From assembly GCA_023391905.1 (NCBI GenBank), contig JAEWAD010000556.1, forward strand, positions 1 to 13,598: a stretch of DNA of 13,598 nucleotides. The letters are read 5' to 3'. Of this stretch, positions 8,073 through 13,598 are shown piece by piece. The position numbers were made by a program, and so were the translations under genes. The notes under the pieces are model-generated. The model was given only the letters and a program-made list of their open reading frames with translations. It was not told where the DNA came from and did not search any database. Position 1 is the first letter of the stretch; the number at the start of each line of letters is the position of its first letter. The DNA comes from Pseudomonadota bacterium (GTDB taxonomy: Bacteria; Pseudomonadota; Alphaproteobacteria; Rhizobiales; Kaistiaceae).

Positions 8073-8915
8073 TCAGGGACAGGCGATCATCGGCAGCGCG
8101 ACGACGCGGCTCCGTGGCGGCGGTGGCGCATGGTCGCCGTCGCCCTCTTCGACCGACGTTGCCGGTTCTGCCGAAGGATCGCGCCATCGCGCCGGTTTCG
8201 CCGCGGCCTGGATCAGCTGATTGAGCTTGTAGGCCACCTCGGTCCGATTATGGGCGCCGAGCTTCTGCATGATGCAGCGGATATGCACCTTGATGGTGCT
8301 CTCGCGCAGGTCGAGCTCGTAGGCGATGATCTTGTTGGCCTTGCCCCGGAGGATCGCTTCGGCGACCGCGGCCTGACGGGGCGACAGGAGTTCTGCGAGC
8401 GGGTCGGCCGGGGGTTCGGCGGCTTCCAGTGCCAGAATGTCCTCCCGCGACGCCATCAGGCTGCTGGCGGGAATGAAGAGGCCGCCCGCCCTGGCGAGAT
8501 TGACGGCCTCGGCCGCCACCTGCAGCCCGACGCTCGTCGGAATATAGCCGCGGGCGCCACGGTCGAGCGCCAGGACCACGTTCAAGGCATGGTCGCTGTC
8601 GGCGAGGATCACGGTCGGGATCGACGGAAAGTCTCGCGTCAGGGCGTGCAGCGACGCCTCGACGGAAATCTCGTCCGGGCGCTGTCCGCCGATGCTGAGC
8701 AGGATGATCGCCACGTCATCGTGAAACGCCTTGGCGGCGCGCCAATCCTCGGCGCTGCTGAACGGCAGGATGTCGAGATCGGTCCGACAGGCCTGCAGGC
8801 CGCGGGCAAGGCATTCCCGATCCAGGACGCGGCGGTCGATCAGCGCGACCGAAAGGCGGTCGGCACGTTCGGCAAGCGGTTGAGGCTCGAAGGTCTTTGC
8901 ATCGGCATTCCACAT
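8073..8915 (-). CDS. LuxR/NarL-type transcriptional regulator with degenerate receiver domain
   Basis: The product has 280 residues from ATG 8915. Residues about 22-147 have the fold pattern of a response-regulator receiver (LSVALIDRR; ARGYIPTSV), but the phospho-acceptor aspartate is replaced by serine (ILLSIGG, S74), the conserved Thr/Ser by alanine (A105) and the conserved Lys by threonine (T127). Residues about 176-232 form a clear LuxR helix-turn-helix: LSPRQAAVAEAILRGKANK, then ESTIKVHIRCIMQKLG. A proline-rich tail of almost 50 residues follows the DNA-binding domain, which is unusual. A longer frame opens at ATG 8963, but GGGAG lies six bases before 8915 and the candidate -10 element lies just upstream of 8963, so 8915 is preferred. 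It is the first gene of the polysaccharide operon (24 bases before the next gene) and probably controls it. Which signal it senses, if any, is unknown. Confidence 0.85.
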   Translation of the reverse strand: MWNADAKTFEPQPLAERADRLSVALIDRRVLDRECLARGLQACRTDLDILPFSSAEDWRAAKAFHDDVAIILLSIGGQRPDEISVEASLHALTRDFPSIPTVILADSDHALNVVLALDRGARGYIPTSVGLQVAAEAVNLARAGGLFIPASSLMASREDILALEAAEPPADPLAELLSPRQAAVAEAILRGKANKIIAYELDLRESTIKVHIRCIMQKLGAHNRTEVAYKLNQLIQAAAKPARWRDPSAEPATSVEEGDGDHAPPPPRSRVVALPMIACP

Positions 8916-8921
8916 GTCCGG

Positions 8922-8926
8922 CTCCC
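8922..8926 (-). promoter_or_regulatory. Ribosome binding site of the LuxR-type regulator
   Basis: On the minus strand this reads GGGAG, six bases before ATG 8915. ATG 8963 and 8957 have nothing similar, so the annotated start was moved 16 codons inward. Confidence 0.6.
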
Positions 8927-8966
8927 ATCGGTGACCAGATGATCCTTGGATTGGCATGCTCATGCG

Positions 8967-9047
8967 TGTATAATATGGCTACACAACCGAAGCGGTTATT
9001 GTCTACAACTCTAGGTTGTATTATCGACTTCTACCTCTTTTGTTGTA
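8967..9047 (-). promoter_or_regulatory. Candidate promoter and operator region of the polysaccharide operon
   Basis: The stretch is clearly AT-richer than its surroundings. On the minus strand CATATTATACAC (8967-8977) offers a -10 element (TATTAT, or TATACA overlapping it), but no -35 hexamer lies at 16-18 bases, which suggests an activated or alternative-sigma promoter. Upstream lie two perfect inverted repeats: AACCG-3-CGGTT (8985-8997), over the expected -35 position, and TACAAC-5-GTTGTA (9004-9020). A further GTTGTA is at 9042-9047 and a near copy, TACACAAC, at 8980-8987. With the start at about 8963, the leader before ATG 8915 would be about 48 bases. The binding protein is unknown; autoregulation by the downstream LuxR protein or a MucR/Ros-type factor are guesses. 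Confidence 0.45.
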
Positions 9048-9073
9048 TGCCCTCCGCCGTTCGGGCGATCGTC

Positions 9074-9090
9074 TCTGCCGGCTCGGCAGA
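9074..9090. repeat. Perfect inverted repeat, 7-bp arms
   Basis: TCTGCCG-GCT-CGGCAGA can form a hairpin. It lies about 70 bases downstream of the nuclease gene stop and upstream of the regulator promoter. No T-run follows on either strand, so a classical Rho-independent terminator is not supported. It could be a 3'-end stabilising hairpin or an operator. The rest of 8916-9159 holds no gene I can support. Confidence 0.4.
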
Positions 9091-9159
9091 TGTGACTCGT
9101 TATTCGCGCATGTACGGGAACACGTCCTGCCTTTTGCATTCTGTGACTGGCCGTTCGAC

Positions 9160-9696
9160 CTAGCGCGGATGGGCGGCGCGCCATTCGGAAGGCGGCGTGA
9201 AGCGGCCGCGCCAAATCCCCTCCTTGCCGCGCCGTGCCGCGTCTTCCTCGGCTGCGTAGTCGCCGGGGCCGCGTCCGCCATAGTTGACCGCGAGCCCATC
9301 ACGAACCATGGCCGCTCCGACGTCGCCGACCCCGTCGATCCGACAGGTGGCGACGACCCGGCCGAAACGGTCGTTCGTATGGGGCGAGCAGCGCAAATCG
9401 CCCTGCGCCACGAGCGATTGCAGGGCCCGTCGCGCAGCCTCGCCACAGGGCCACCTGGTGCCGTCGGCCGCCTCGCAGTCCTGGCGCAGCTCCGGCGCGT
9501 CGATCCCCGCCAAGCGGAAGTCCACGCCGTCTATGGCAATCGAATCTCCATCGCGGACCACGATGCGCGATCCCTCCGAGGTGCGGATTTCGCGGAGTTT
9601 CTGGTCCAGGTAACCGATGGCCAGCGCGCCTGCGATGAGCAGCAGGAGGAAGATCAGCGAGGACGGCTTGCGGCGTCGGGAACGGTGTCGAATCAT
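9160..9696 (-). CDS. Thermonuclease (staphylococcal nuclease-like) family protein, membrane-anchored or exported
   Basis: The product has 178 residues. An arginine-rich start (MIRHRSRRRK) is followed by one hydrophobic segment (about 13-30), giving a signal anchor or uncleaved signal. Residues 44-165 are an SNase domain with the expected active-site residues: D49 and D51 in VRDGDS, R61, D66 and E69 in FRLAGIDAPE, and R113 in DRFGRVV. The end GIWRGRF...EWR is typical of the family in alphaproteobacteria. Four cysteines (C74, C84, C103, C118) could make two disulfides, which fits a periplasmic or extracellular location. It would be a calcium-dependent phosphodiesterase cutting DNA or RNA, though many such proteins are uncharacterised. 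No Shine-Dalgarno sequence precedes the ATG; TACACT ends seven bases before it, so a leaderless message is conceivable. It is divergent from mazG and has no clear link to the polysaccharide genes. Confidence 0.85.
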   Translation of the reverse strand: MIRHRSRRRKPSSLIFLLLLIAGALAIGYLDQKLREIRTSEGSRIVVRDGDSIAIDGVDFRLAGIDAPELRQDCEAADGTRWPCGEAARRALQSLVAQGDLRCSPHTNDRFGRVVATCRIDGVGDVGAAMVRDGLAVNYGGRGPGDYAAEEDAARRGKEGIWRGRFTPPSEWRAAHPR

Positions 9697-9755
9697 GCCG
9701 GCCAGTGTAGCGGCGATGCCGTCCTTGGGCAGGCGGGCGGCGCAAACGACCGGCT

Positions 9756-9767
9756 TTCGCGCGCGAA
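9756..9767. other. 12-bp palindrome in the nuclease/mazG divergent intergenic region
   Basis: TTCGCGCGCGAA reads the same on both strands. It sits in the 221-base region between two divergent genes (9697-9917), where an operator would be expected, but CG-rich palindromes arise easily at this base composition. I see no convincing sigma-70 promoter in this interval for either gene. Confidence 0.25.
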
Positions 9768-9905
9768 TGCCGCATGCGTCCGCCCTTGCGAGGACGAGGT
9801 ATAGCGCCTCAACGCAGCGGCACCGGACACCACCTGCCCTTGCCCGCCACGACGTCGCCTGCGATGAAGGGCCCGCGTCGTCGCGCCGTGCGGCGGCATC
9901 GAGAC

Positions 9906-9910
9906 GAGGA
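9906..9910 (+). promoter_or_regulatory. Ribosome binding site of mazG
   Basis: GAGGA lies seven bases before ATG 9918. The same frame is open from ATG 9774, but the extra 48 residues are arginine/proline-rich and unlike MazG, so this site decides the start. Confidence 0.6.
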
Positions 9911-9917
9911 CCGCGGC

Positions 9918-10745
9918 ATGCAGCCGTCCCGAGACATTGTGCGCCTGATCGAGATCATGGCCGCGCTCCGCGATCCGGAGACCGGCTGTTCATGGGACAA
10001 GGTCCAGGATTTTCAGTCGATCGCGCCCTACACGATCGAGGAGGCGTTCGAAGTCGCGGACGCCATCGAGCGCGGCGATCTGGTCGACCTCGAGGAGGAG
10101 CTGGGCGATCTGCTGCTGCAGGTCGTCTACCACGCCCGCATGGCCGAGGAGATTGGCGCGTTCGCCTTCGGCGACGTCGTCATGGCGATCACCGCGAAAA
10201 TGATCCGCCGGCATCCGCATGTCTTCGGCAGCGAGGAGGCCCGCAGCGCCGGCGCCGCCAAGGGGTTCTGGGAAAAGATCAAGGCCGAGGAGAAGCGCAT
10301 CCGCGCGGAGAAGCGCCGCGCTGCCGGTCAGGCGGGCGACCATGTTGCCGGGCTGCTCGACGACGTGCCGGCCGGGATGACCGCGCTGGCGCGGGCCGTC
10401 AAGCTGCAGCAGAAGGCCAGCACGGTCGGCTTCGACTGGAACGATCCGCGCGCCGTTCTCGCCAAGATCAAGGAAGAGATCGGCGAGATCGAGCAGGAAC
10501 TCGACGCCGAAGAGGTCTCGCCGGCCCGGGTTCGCGACGAGATCGGCGACCTCCTGTTCGCCGTCGCCAATCTGGCGCGGCATGTCGAGGTCGATCCCGA
10601 TGCCGCCCTGCGCGGTACCAACGAGAAGTTCATCCAGCGCTTCCGTCACATCGAGACGCGCCTCGCCGAGGCCGGCCACTCTCCGGCCGACGCCAGCCTC
10701 GACGAAATGGAAGCGCTCTGGGTCGAGGCGAAGACCGCAGTCTAG
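9918..10745 (+). CDS. mazG: Nucleoside triphosphate pyrophosphohydrolase MazG
   Basis: The product has 275 residues, normal for a two-domain MazG. It hydrolyses (d)NTPs to the monophosphate and pyrophosphate, with roles in nucleotide-pool cleaning and, in E. coli, in lowering ppGpp. The start RDIVRLIEIMAALRDPETGCSWDKVQ-like block (only positions 6-30 are meant) is the classic MazG opening. The first domain has EExxE (E41, E42, E45) and ExxD (E61, D64) for metal binding. The link GFWEKIKAEEK (116-126) is family-typical. The second domain repeats the motif with E186, E187, E190, E208 and D211, so both sites look intact. It faces hflX tail to tail and is separated from the nuclease gene by a divergent 221-base region. 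The cytoplasmic enzyme call is secure. Confidence 0.95.
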   Translation: MQPSRDIVRLIEIMAALRDPETGCSWDKVQDFQSIAPYTIEEAFEVADAIERGDLVDLEEELGDLLLQVVYHARMAEEIGAFAFGDVVMAITAKMIRRHPHVFGSEEARSAGAAKGFWEKIKAEEKRIRAEKRRAAGQAGDHVAGLLDDVPAGMTALARAVKLQQKASTVGFDWNDPRAVLAKIKEEIGEIEQELDAEEVSPARVRDEIGDLLFAVANLARHVEVDPDAALRGTNEKFIQRFRHIETRLAEAGHSPADASLDEMEALWVEAKTAV

Positions 10746-10781
10746 GAAACGCCTGCAAGAGCCTGATCCATCGACGGGAAC

Positions 10782-10806
10782 GGACTGACGGCGGTGCCGT
10801 CAGTCC
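10782..10806. terminator. Candidate bidirectional terminator hairpin between mazG and hflX
   Basis: GGACTGACGG and CCGTCAGTCC form perfect 10-bp arms around CGGTG; a further C-G pair inside would make an 11-bp stem with a three-base loop. It lies 36 bases after the mazG stop and includes the hflX stop codon (10800-10802). Neither side is followed by a true T-run, so it is a strong hairpin at the right place rather than a textbook terminator. Confidence 0.55.
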
Positions 10807-12251
10807 CGATCCATCGGATCCCAGGCCTTCTTGCTCTCCGTCGCCGCAGCCTTCTCCTTCGAGGGCAGAAGCTTCGCGCGCGGGAACTCGCGGTGGAAGG
10901 CGCTCTCGTGCTTGTCGGGCACGCGGATGTTGGCGATCGTCGTGCCGTCCTCCGCGTCGACGCGGGAAAGCACTTCGCCCAGCTCGTAAAGCCGGTGGAG
11001 CCGCGCCAGCGCGTCGCCGGCGAGTGAGACCGTATAGACCGGGCGCCCCTCGCTGAGCCGCTGTTCGACGAGATCGAGCAGGGTCGGGATCCCCTCGCCT
11101 GTCAGCGCCGAAATCGGCACGATCGCCGGCTTGCCCTTGTCGGTGCTGGGCCGCACCGCGGGCCGGGCGTCTTCCGGCATCAGGTCGATCTTGTTCCAGA
11201 CTTCGATCAGCCGGTCGGTCTTGGTCGTCTCGACGCCGAGTTGCTCCAGCACGTTCATGACGTCGCGTGCCTGCGCCTCGGTATCCTCATGCGCGATGTC
11301 GCGGACATGCAGGATCAGCGTCGCCTCGATCACCTCCTCCAGCGTGGCGCGGAAGGCGGCGACCAGATGTGTCGGCAGGTCGGAGATGAAGCCCACCGTA
11401 TCCGACAGGATGATCTCGGTTCCGTGCGGCAGCTTGAGCCGGCGCAGCGTCGGGTCGAGCGTTGCGAACAAGAGGTCCTTGGCGAAGATGTCCGAGCTGG
11501 TCAGCGTGTTGAACAGCGTCGACTTGCCGGCATTGGTGTAGCCGACAAGCGCCACGATCGGATGCGGCACCTTGCGCCGGCTTTCGCGTTGCAGACGGCG
11601 GGTGCGGACGACGGTCTCGAGCTCGTGCTCGATGCGGGTGATCCGCTCCTGCAGGGCGCGCCGGTCAGCCTCGATCTGGGTCTCGCCGGGGCCGCCGAGG
11701 AAGCCGAAGCCGCCGCGCTGGCGCTCCAGGTGGGTCCAGCTGCGGACCAGCCGGCTCTTCTGGTAGTTGAGATGCGCGAGCTCGACCTGCAGCGTGCCCT
11801 CGCGGGTCTGCGCCCGCTCGCCGAAGATCTCGAGGATGAGGCCGGTCCGGTCGATGACCTTGGTGCCCCATTCCTTCTCGAGGTTCTGCTGCTGGACCGG
11901 CGTCAACGCGTGGTCGACGATGGCAAGCTCGATCTCGTCGGCCTTGATGCGCGCCGCCAGTTCCTGAACCTTGCCGCTGCCGAACAGGGTCGCCGGCTTG
12001 TACATCGGCAGGGGAACGGGAATGCCCTCGACCACGTCGAGCTCGATGGCTCGCGCCAGGCCGATGGCCTCCTCGACGCGGGCGCCCGAGCTACGGTCCG
12101 CGCCGCGCGGATCGCCTTCGGTGCGGCGTGTCCGCGCCGGGCGAATGGGAACGAGCACGAGCGCCCGTACGGGCGCACGCTTGGTTTCGATATAGCTATC
12201 GGATGCCTCGGTCCCCTCGGGCCCTTCCGGCAGATCAGGAAACTCGGACAA
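10800..12251 (-). CDS. hflX: Ribosome-associated GTPase HflX
   Basis: The product has 483 residues, a little long because of extended, charged ends. HflX binds the large ribosomal subunit and splits stalled ribosomes in a GTP-dependent way under heat or antibiotic stress. The N-terminal nucleotide-binding domain holds LFGSGKVQEL (89-98) and DHALTPVQQQNLE (113-125). The linker has GGFGFLGGPGETQIEADRR, which is diagnostic. The GTPase domain has G1 GYTNAGKST (237-245), G2 at about T264 (ATLDPT), G3 DTVG (284-287) and G4 NKID (353-356). The TTG start at 12251 directly abuts the hfq stop and has GGGAG five bases upstream; the next in-frame methionine is about residue 83, too late. It is inferred to be co-transcribed with hfq, an arrangement found widely in Proteobacteria. 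Confidence 0.95.
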   Translation of the reverse strand: MSEFPDLPEGPEGTEASDSYIETKRAPVRALVLVPIRPARTRRTEGDPRGADRSSGARVEEAIGLARAIELDVVEGIPVPLPMYKPATLFGSGKVQELAARIKADEIELAIVDHALTPVQQQNLEKEWGTKVIDRTGLILEIFGERAQTREGTLQVELAHLNYQKSRLVRSWTHLERQRGGFGFLGGPGETQIEADRRALQERITRIEHELETVVRTRRLQRESRRKVPHPIVALVGYTNAGKSTLFNTLTSSDIFAKDLLFATLDPTLRRLKLPHGTEIILSDTVGFISDLPTHLVAAFRATLEEVIEATLILHVRDIAHEDTEAQARDVMNVLEQLGVETTKTDRLIEVWNKIDLMPEDARPAVRPSTDKGKPAIVPISALTGEGIPTLLDLVEQRLSEGRPVYTVSLAGDALARLHRLYELGEVLSRVDAEDGTTIANIRVPDKHESAFHREFPRAKLLPSKEKAAATESKKAWDPMDRD

Positions 12252-12506
12252 TCAGGCTCCCGGCCGATCGCCCTCTTCGCCCGGCTCGAAGAGCTGAACG
12301 GGAGCGCCCGGCATGATGGTGGAGATGGCGTGCTTGTAGACGAGCTGCGAATGGCCGTCCCGCCGCAACAACACGCAGAAATTGTCGAACCAGGTGACGA
12401 TGCCCTGCAGCTTGACGCCGTTTACGAGGAAGATCGTCAGCGGGATCTTGCTCTTGCGGACGTGGTTGAGAAACGTGTCTTGGAGGTTTTGGGCGCGTTC
12501 TGCCAT
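12252..12506 (-). CDS. hfq: RNA chaperone Hfq
   Basis: The product has 84 residues, typical for alphaproteobacterial Hfq with its short C-terminal tail. The hexameric Sm-like ring pairs small regulatory RNAs with target mRNAs and affects their stability and translation. The Sm1 region is present as KIPLTIFLVNGVKLQGIV, with FDNFCVLL after it, and the Sm2 signature YKHAIST is at 57-63. Q9 and D10 (NLQD) match the proximal-face U-binding residues of the E. coli protein, and K58/H59 match its K56/H57. GAGAG lies six bases before ATG 12506. It lies 145 bases after dat and directly before hflX. A small inverted repeat (GGGAC/GTCCC, 12534-12547) lies in its leader, about 28-41 bases before the start. 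Confidence 0.98.
   Translation of the reverse strand: MAERAQNLQDTFLNHVRKSKIPLTIFLVNGVKLQGIVTWFDNFCVLLRRDGHSQLVYKHAISTIMPGAPVQLFEPGEEGDRPGA
12257..12261 (-). promoter_or_regulatory. Ribosome binding site of hflX, inside the end of hfq
   Basis: On the minus strand this reads GGGAG, five bases before the TTG at 12251. It supports the rare start codon directly after the hfq stop. Confidence 0.55.
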
Positions 12507-12651
12507 TCTTGTCTCTCACGCTTGACCTTGTTGGGGACGCGGGTCCCGAGGGCCGACTGACCTGCCGACCTCCCCCATACATTGCCCGCAGAATCGCCGC
12601 GCGTCACCAACAAATACGTCGCCATGCAACGACTTGATGATCCGCGGCCCG
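12507..12651 (-). other. dat-hfq intergenic region, hfq leader
   Basis: These 145 bases separate the dat stop from the hfq start. I see no clear sigma-70 promoter and no T-tailed terminator. The only structure is the short inverted repeat at 12534-12547. In related bacteria hfq often has its own promoter here, but I cannot place it from the sequence. Confidence 0.35.
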
Positions 12652-13527
12652 TCATCCACGCAGGCGGACCGGCGCTTCCGTCGCGAATTCGTGGAAGCGG
12701 CGACGGAGTTCGGTGGCGATCGTTCCCGGCGCGCCATTGGCGATCGGCTTGCCGTCGATCTCGACGACCGGCATGACGATCGCGGTCGCGGCCGTGAAGA
12801 AGGCCTCGCGCGCGGCGTGCGCCTCGTCGAGGCTGAAGGCGCGTTCTTCGATCCGGTATCCGGCGGCCTCGGCGACCTCGAATAGGACGGTGCGCGTGAT
12901 GCCGCGCAGGATGCCGCGCTCGGCCGGGCGCGTCACGAGAACGCCGTCCGCCGTGACGATCCAGGCATTGGTCGAAGAGCCTTCCGTCACCATGCCATTC
13001 GCATCGACGAACCAGGCCTCATAGGCGCCGGCATCCCGGGCCGCCTGCTTGGCGAGCACGTTCGGCAGCAGCGAGACGGTCTTGATGTCGACGCGCTCCC
13101 AACGATTGTCGGGGACGCTGATGACTGAAACGCCCTTCTCCGCCTTCTGGTCGCCGGCGCTGCTCGGCGCCGACTTGGCGGTGACGACGATCGAAGGCGG
13201 CGTGCCTTCGGCCGGGAAGAGGTGGTTGCGCGGAGCGACGCCGCGGGTGATCTGAAGGTAGACCAGCCCCTCGCGCACGCGGTTGCGACGGATGACTTCC
13301 CGCATGACGATGCCGAGGGCGGTGAGGCTCATCGGCTGGGCGATGCGAAGCTCCTTCAGCGAGCGCTCCAGCCGCGCCATGTGCAGCTTTTCGTCGATCA
13401 TCCGTCCGTTGCGGATCTCGCAGACCTCGTAGACGCCATCGGCGAACTGATAGCCGCGATCCTCGACATGGACGACGGCCTCGGCATGGCGAAGATAGAG
13501 GCCGTTCACATAGGCAAAGCGCGACAT
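12652..13527 (-). CDS. dat: D-amino-acid aminotransferase (PLP fold type IV)
   Basis: The product has 291 residues, usual for class IV pyridoxal-phosphate aminotransferases. It would exchange amino groups between D-alanine (or other D-amino acids) and 2-oxo acids, supplying D-glutamate or D-alanine for peptidoglycan. The catalytic lysine is K149 in DIKTVSLLPNVLAK, and E182 in TEGSSTN contacts the cofactor ring nitrogen. R100 and H102 in RGVAPRNHLFP match the carboxylate-trap Arg and His of Bacillus D-amino-acid aminotransferase, and Y33 its active-site Tyr; this favours a D-amino-acid enzyme over branched-chain aminotransferase or aminodeoxychorismate lyase. AGGA about seven bases before ATG 13527 supports the start. 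In Rhizobiales this gene commonly lies just upstream of hfq, as here. The 71 bases to its right hold nothing I can identify. Confidence 0.92.
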   Translation of the reverse strand: MSRFAYVNGLYLRHAEAVVHVEDRGYQFADGVYEVCEIRNGRMIDEKLHMARLERSLKELRIAQPMSLTALGIVMREVIRRNRVREGLVYLQITRGVAPRNHLFPAEGTPPSIVVTAKSAPSSAGDQKAEKGVSVISVPDNRWERVDIKTVSLLPNVLAKQAARDAGAYEAWFVDANGMVTEGSSTNAWIVTADGVLVTRPAERGILRGITRTVLFEVAEAAGYRIEERAFSLDEAHAAREAFFTAATAIVMPVVEIDGKPIANGAPGTIATELRRRFHEFATEAPVRLRG

Positions 13528-13598
13528 GGTGTTCCTGCGGGACGATGGGAATCAGGCGGGCGCCCCAGATCGCCGCGCCCCCGAACGGACAAATCCGG

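Noticed and set aside
5908..8187. Minus-strand open frame of 759 codons in another frame of the chain-length gene
   Set aside because: Very arginine-rich translation typical of a frame-shifted reading of a GC-rich gene; the alternative frame has Wzz and Walker motifs.
8916..8963. 16-codon N-terminal extension of the LuxR-type regulator
   Set aside because: ATG 8963 has no ribosome site and falls at the expected transcription start; GGGAG before 8915 is better.
8897..9163. Small plus-strand frame across the AT-rich intergenic region
   Set aside because: It overlaps the start of the regulator gene and the promoter-like region, has no clear ribosome site and shows no family resemblance.
9774..9917. 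48-codon N-terminal extension of MazG
   Set aside because: Proline/arginine-rich and unlike MazG; GAGGA before ATG 9918 and the family start agree with the shorter form.
12534..12547. Short inverted repeat upstream of hfq as a dat terminator
   Set aside because: Only 5-bp arms and no T-run; too weak to annotate as a terminator.
11241..12560. Plus-strand open frame of 439 codons opposite hflX and hfq
   Set aside because: Both genes on the other strand are certain, and this frame has no recognisable protein features.

Overview
The window looks like chromosomal DNA of an alphaproteobacterium of the order Hyphomicrobiales (Rhizobiales). It is GC-rich throughout (roughly two thirds G+C by eye). 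The gene run dat-hfq-hflX with mazG beside it is the arrangement known from Sinorhizobium and Brucella, and the export proteins resemble the rhizobial ExoP/ExoF type. The genus cannot be fixed from the sequence alone.

Left part (1-8915): an exopolysaccharide or capsule locus built from two convergent operons. The plus-strand operon carries the 3' part of a membrane protein, probably a Wzy-type repeat-unit polymerase, overlapped by a GT4 glycosyltransferase. The minus-strand operon reads, in order of transcription, a LuxR-type regulator with a degenerate receiver domain (8915-8073), a Wzz/GumC-type chain-length and tyrosine-kinase-like protein (8048-5799), an ExoF-like Wza-type export protein (5802-4579), and two GT4 glycosyltransferases (4552-3323 and 3326-2049). 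Spacings are between -4 and +26 bases, so these five genes are almost certainly one transcript. Together they would assemble a repeat unit, polymerise it, control its length and move it through the periplasm. The initiating sugar transferase, the flippase and the remaining transferases are not here and would be expected to the left of the window.

Middle (8916-9159): a noticeably AT-richer intergenic stretch holding the likely promoter of the regulator and polysaccharide operon. It contains several TACAAC/GTTGTA half-sites and two perfect inverted repeats. Next comes a membrane-anchored or exported staphylococcal-nuclease-like protein (minus strand), divergent from mazG.

Right part (9918-13527): conserved housekeeping genes. 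mazG (plus strand) converges on the minus-strand cluster dat-hfq-hflX, with a perfect inverted repeat between mazG and hflX.

No wholly new system, mobile element, CRISPR array, tRNA or rRNA was found. The points most worth a second look are the pseudokinase-like end of the chain-length protein, the phospho-acceptor-less regulator that heads its operon, the long coiled-coil hairpin in the export protein, and the operator-like repeats upstream of the regulator.
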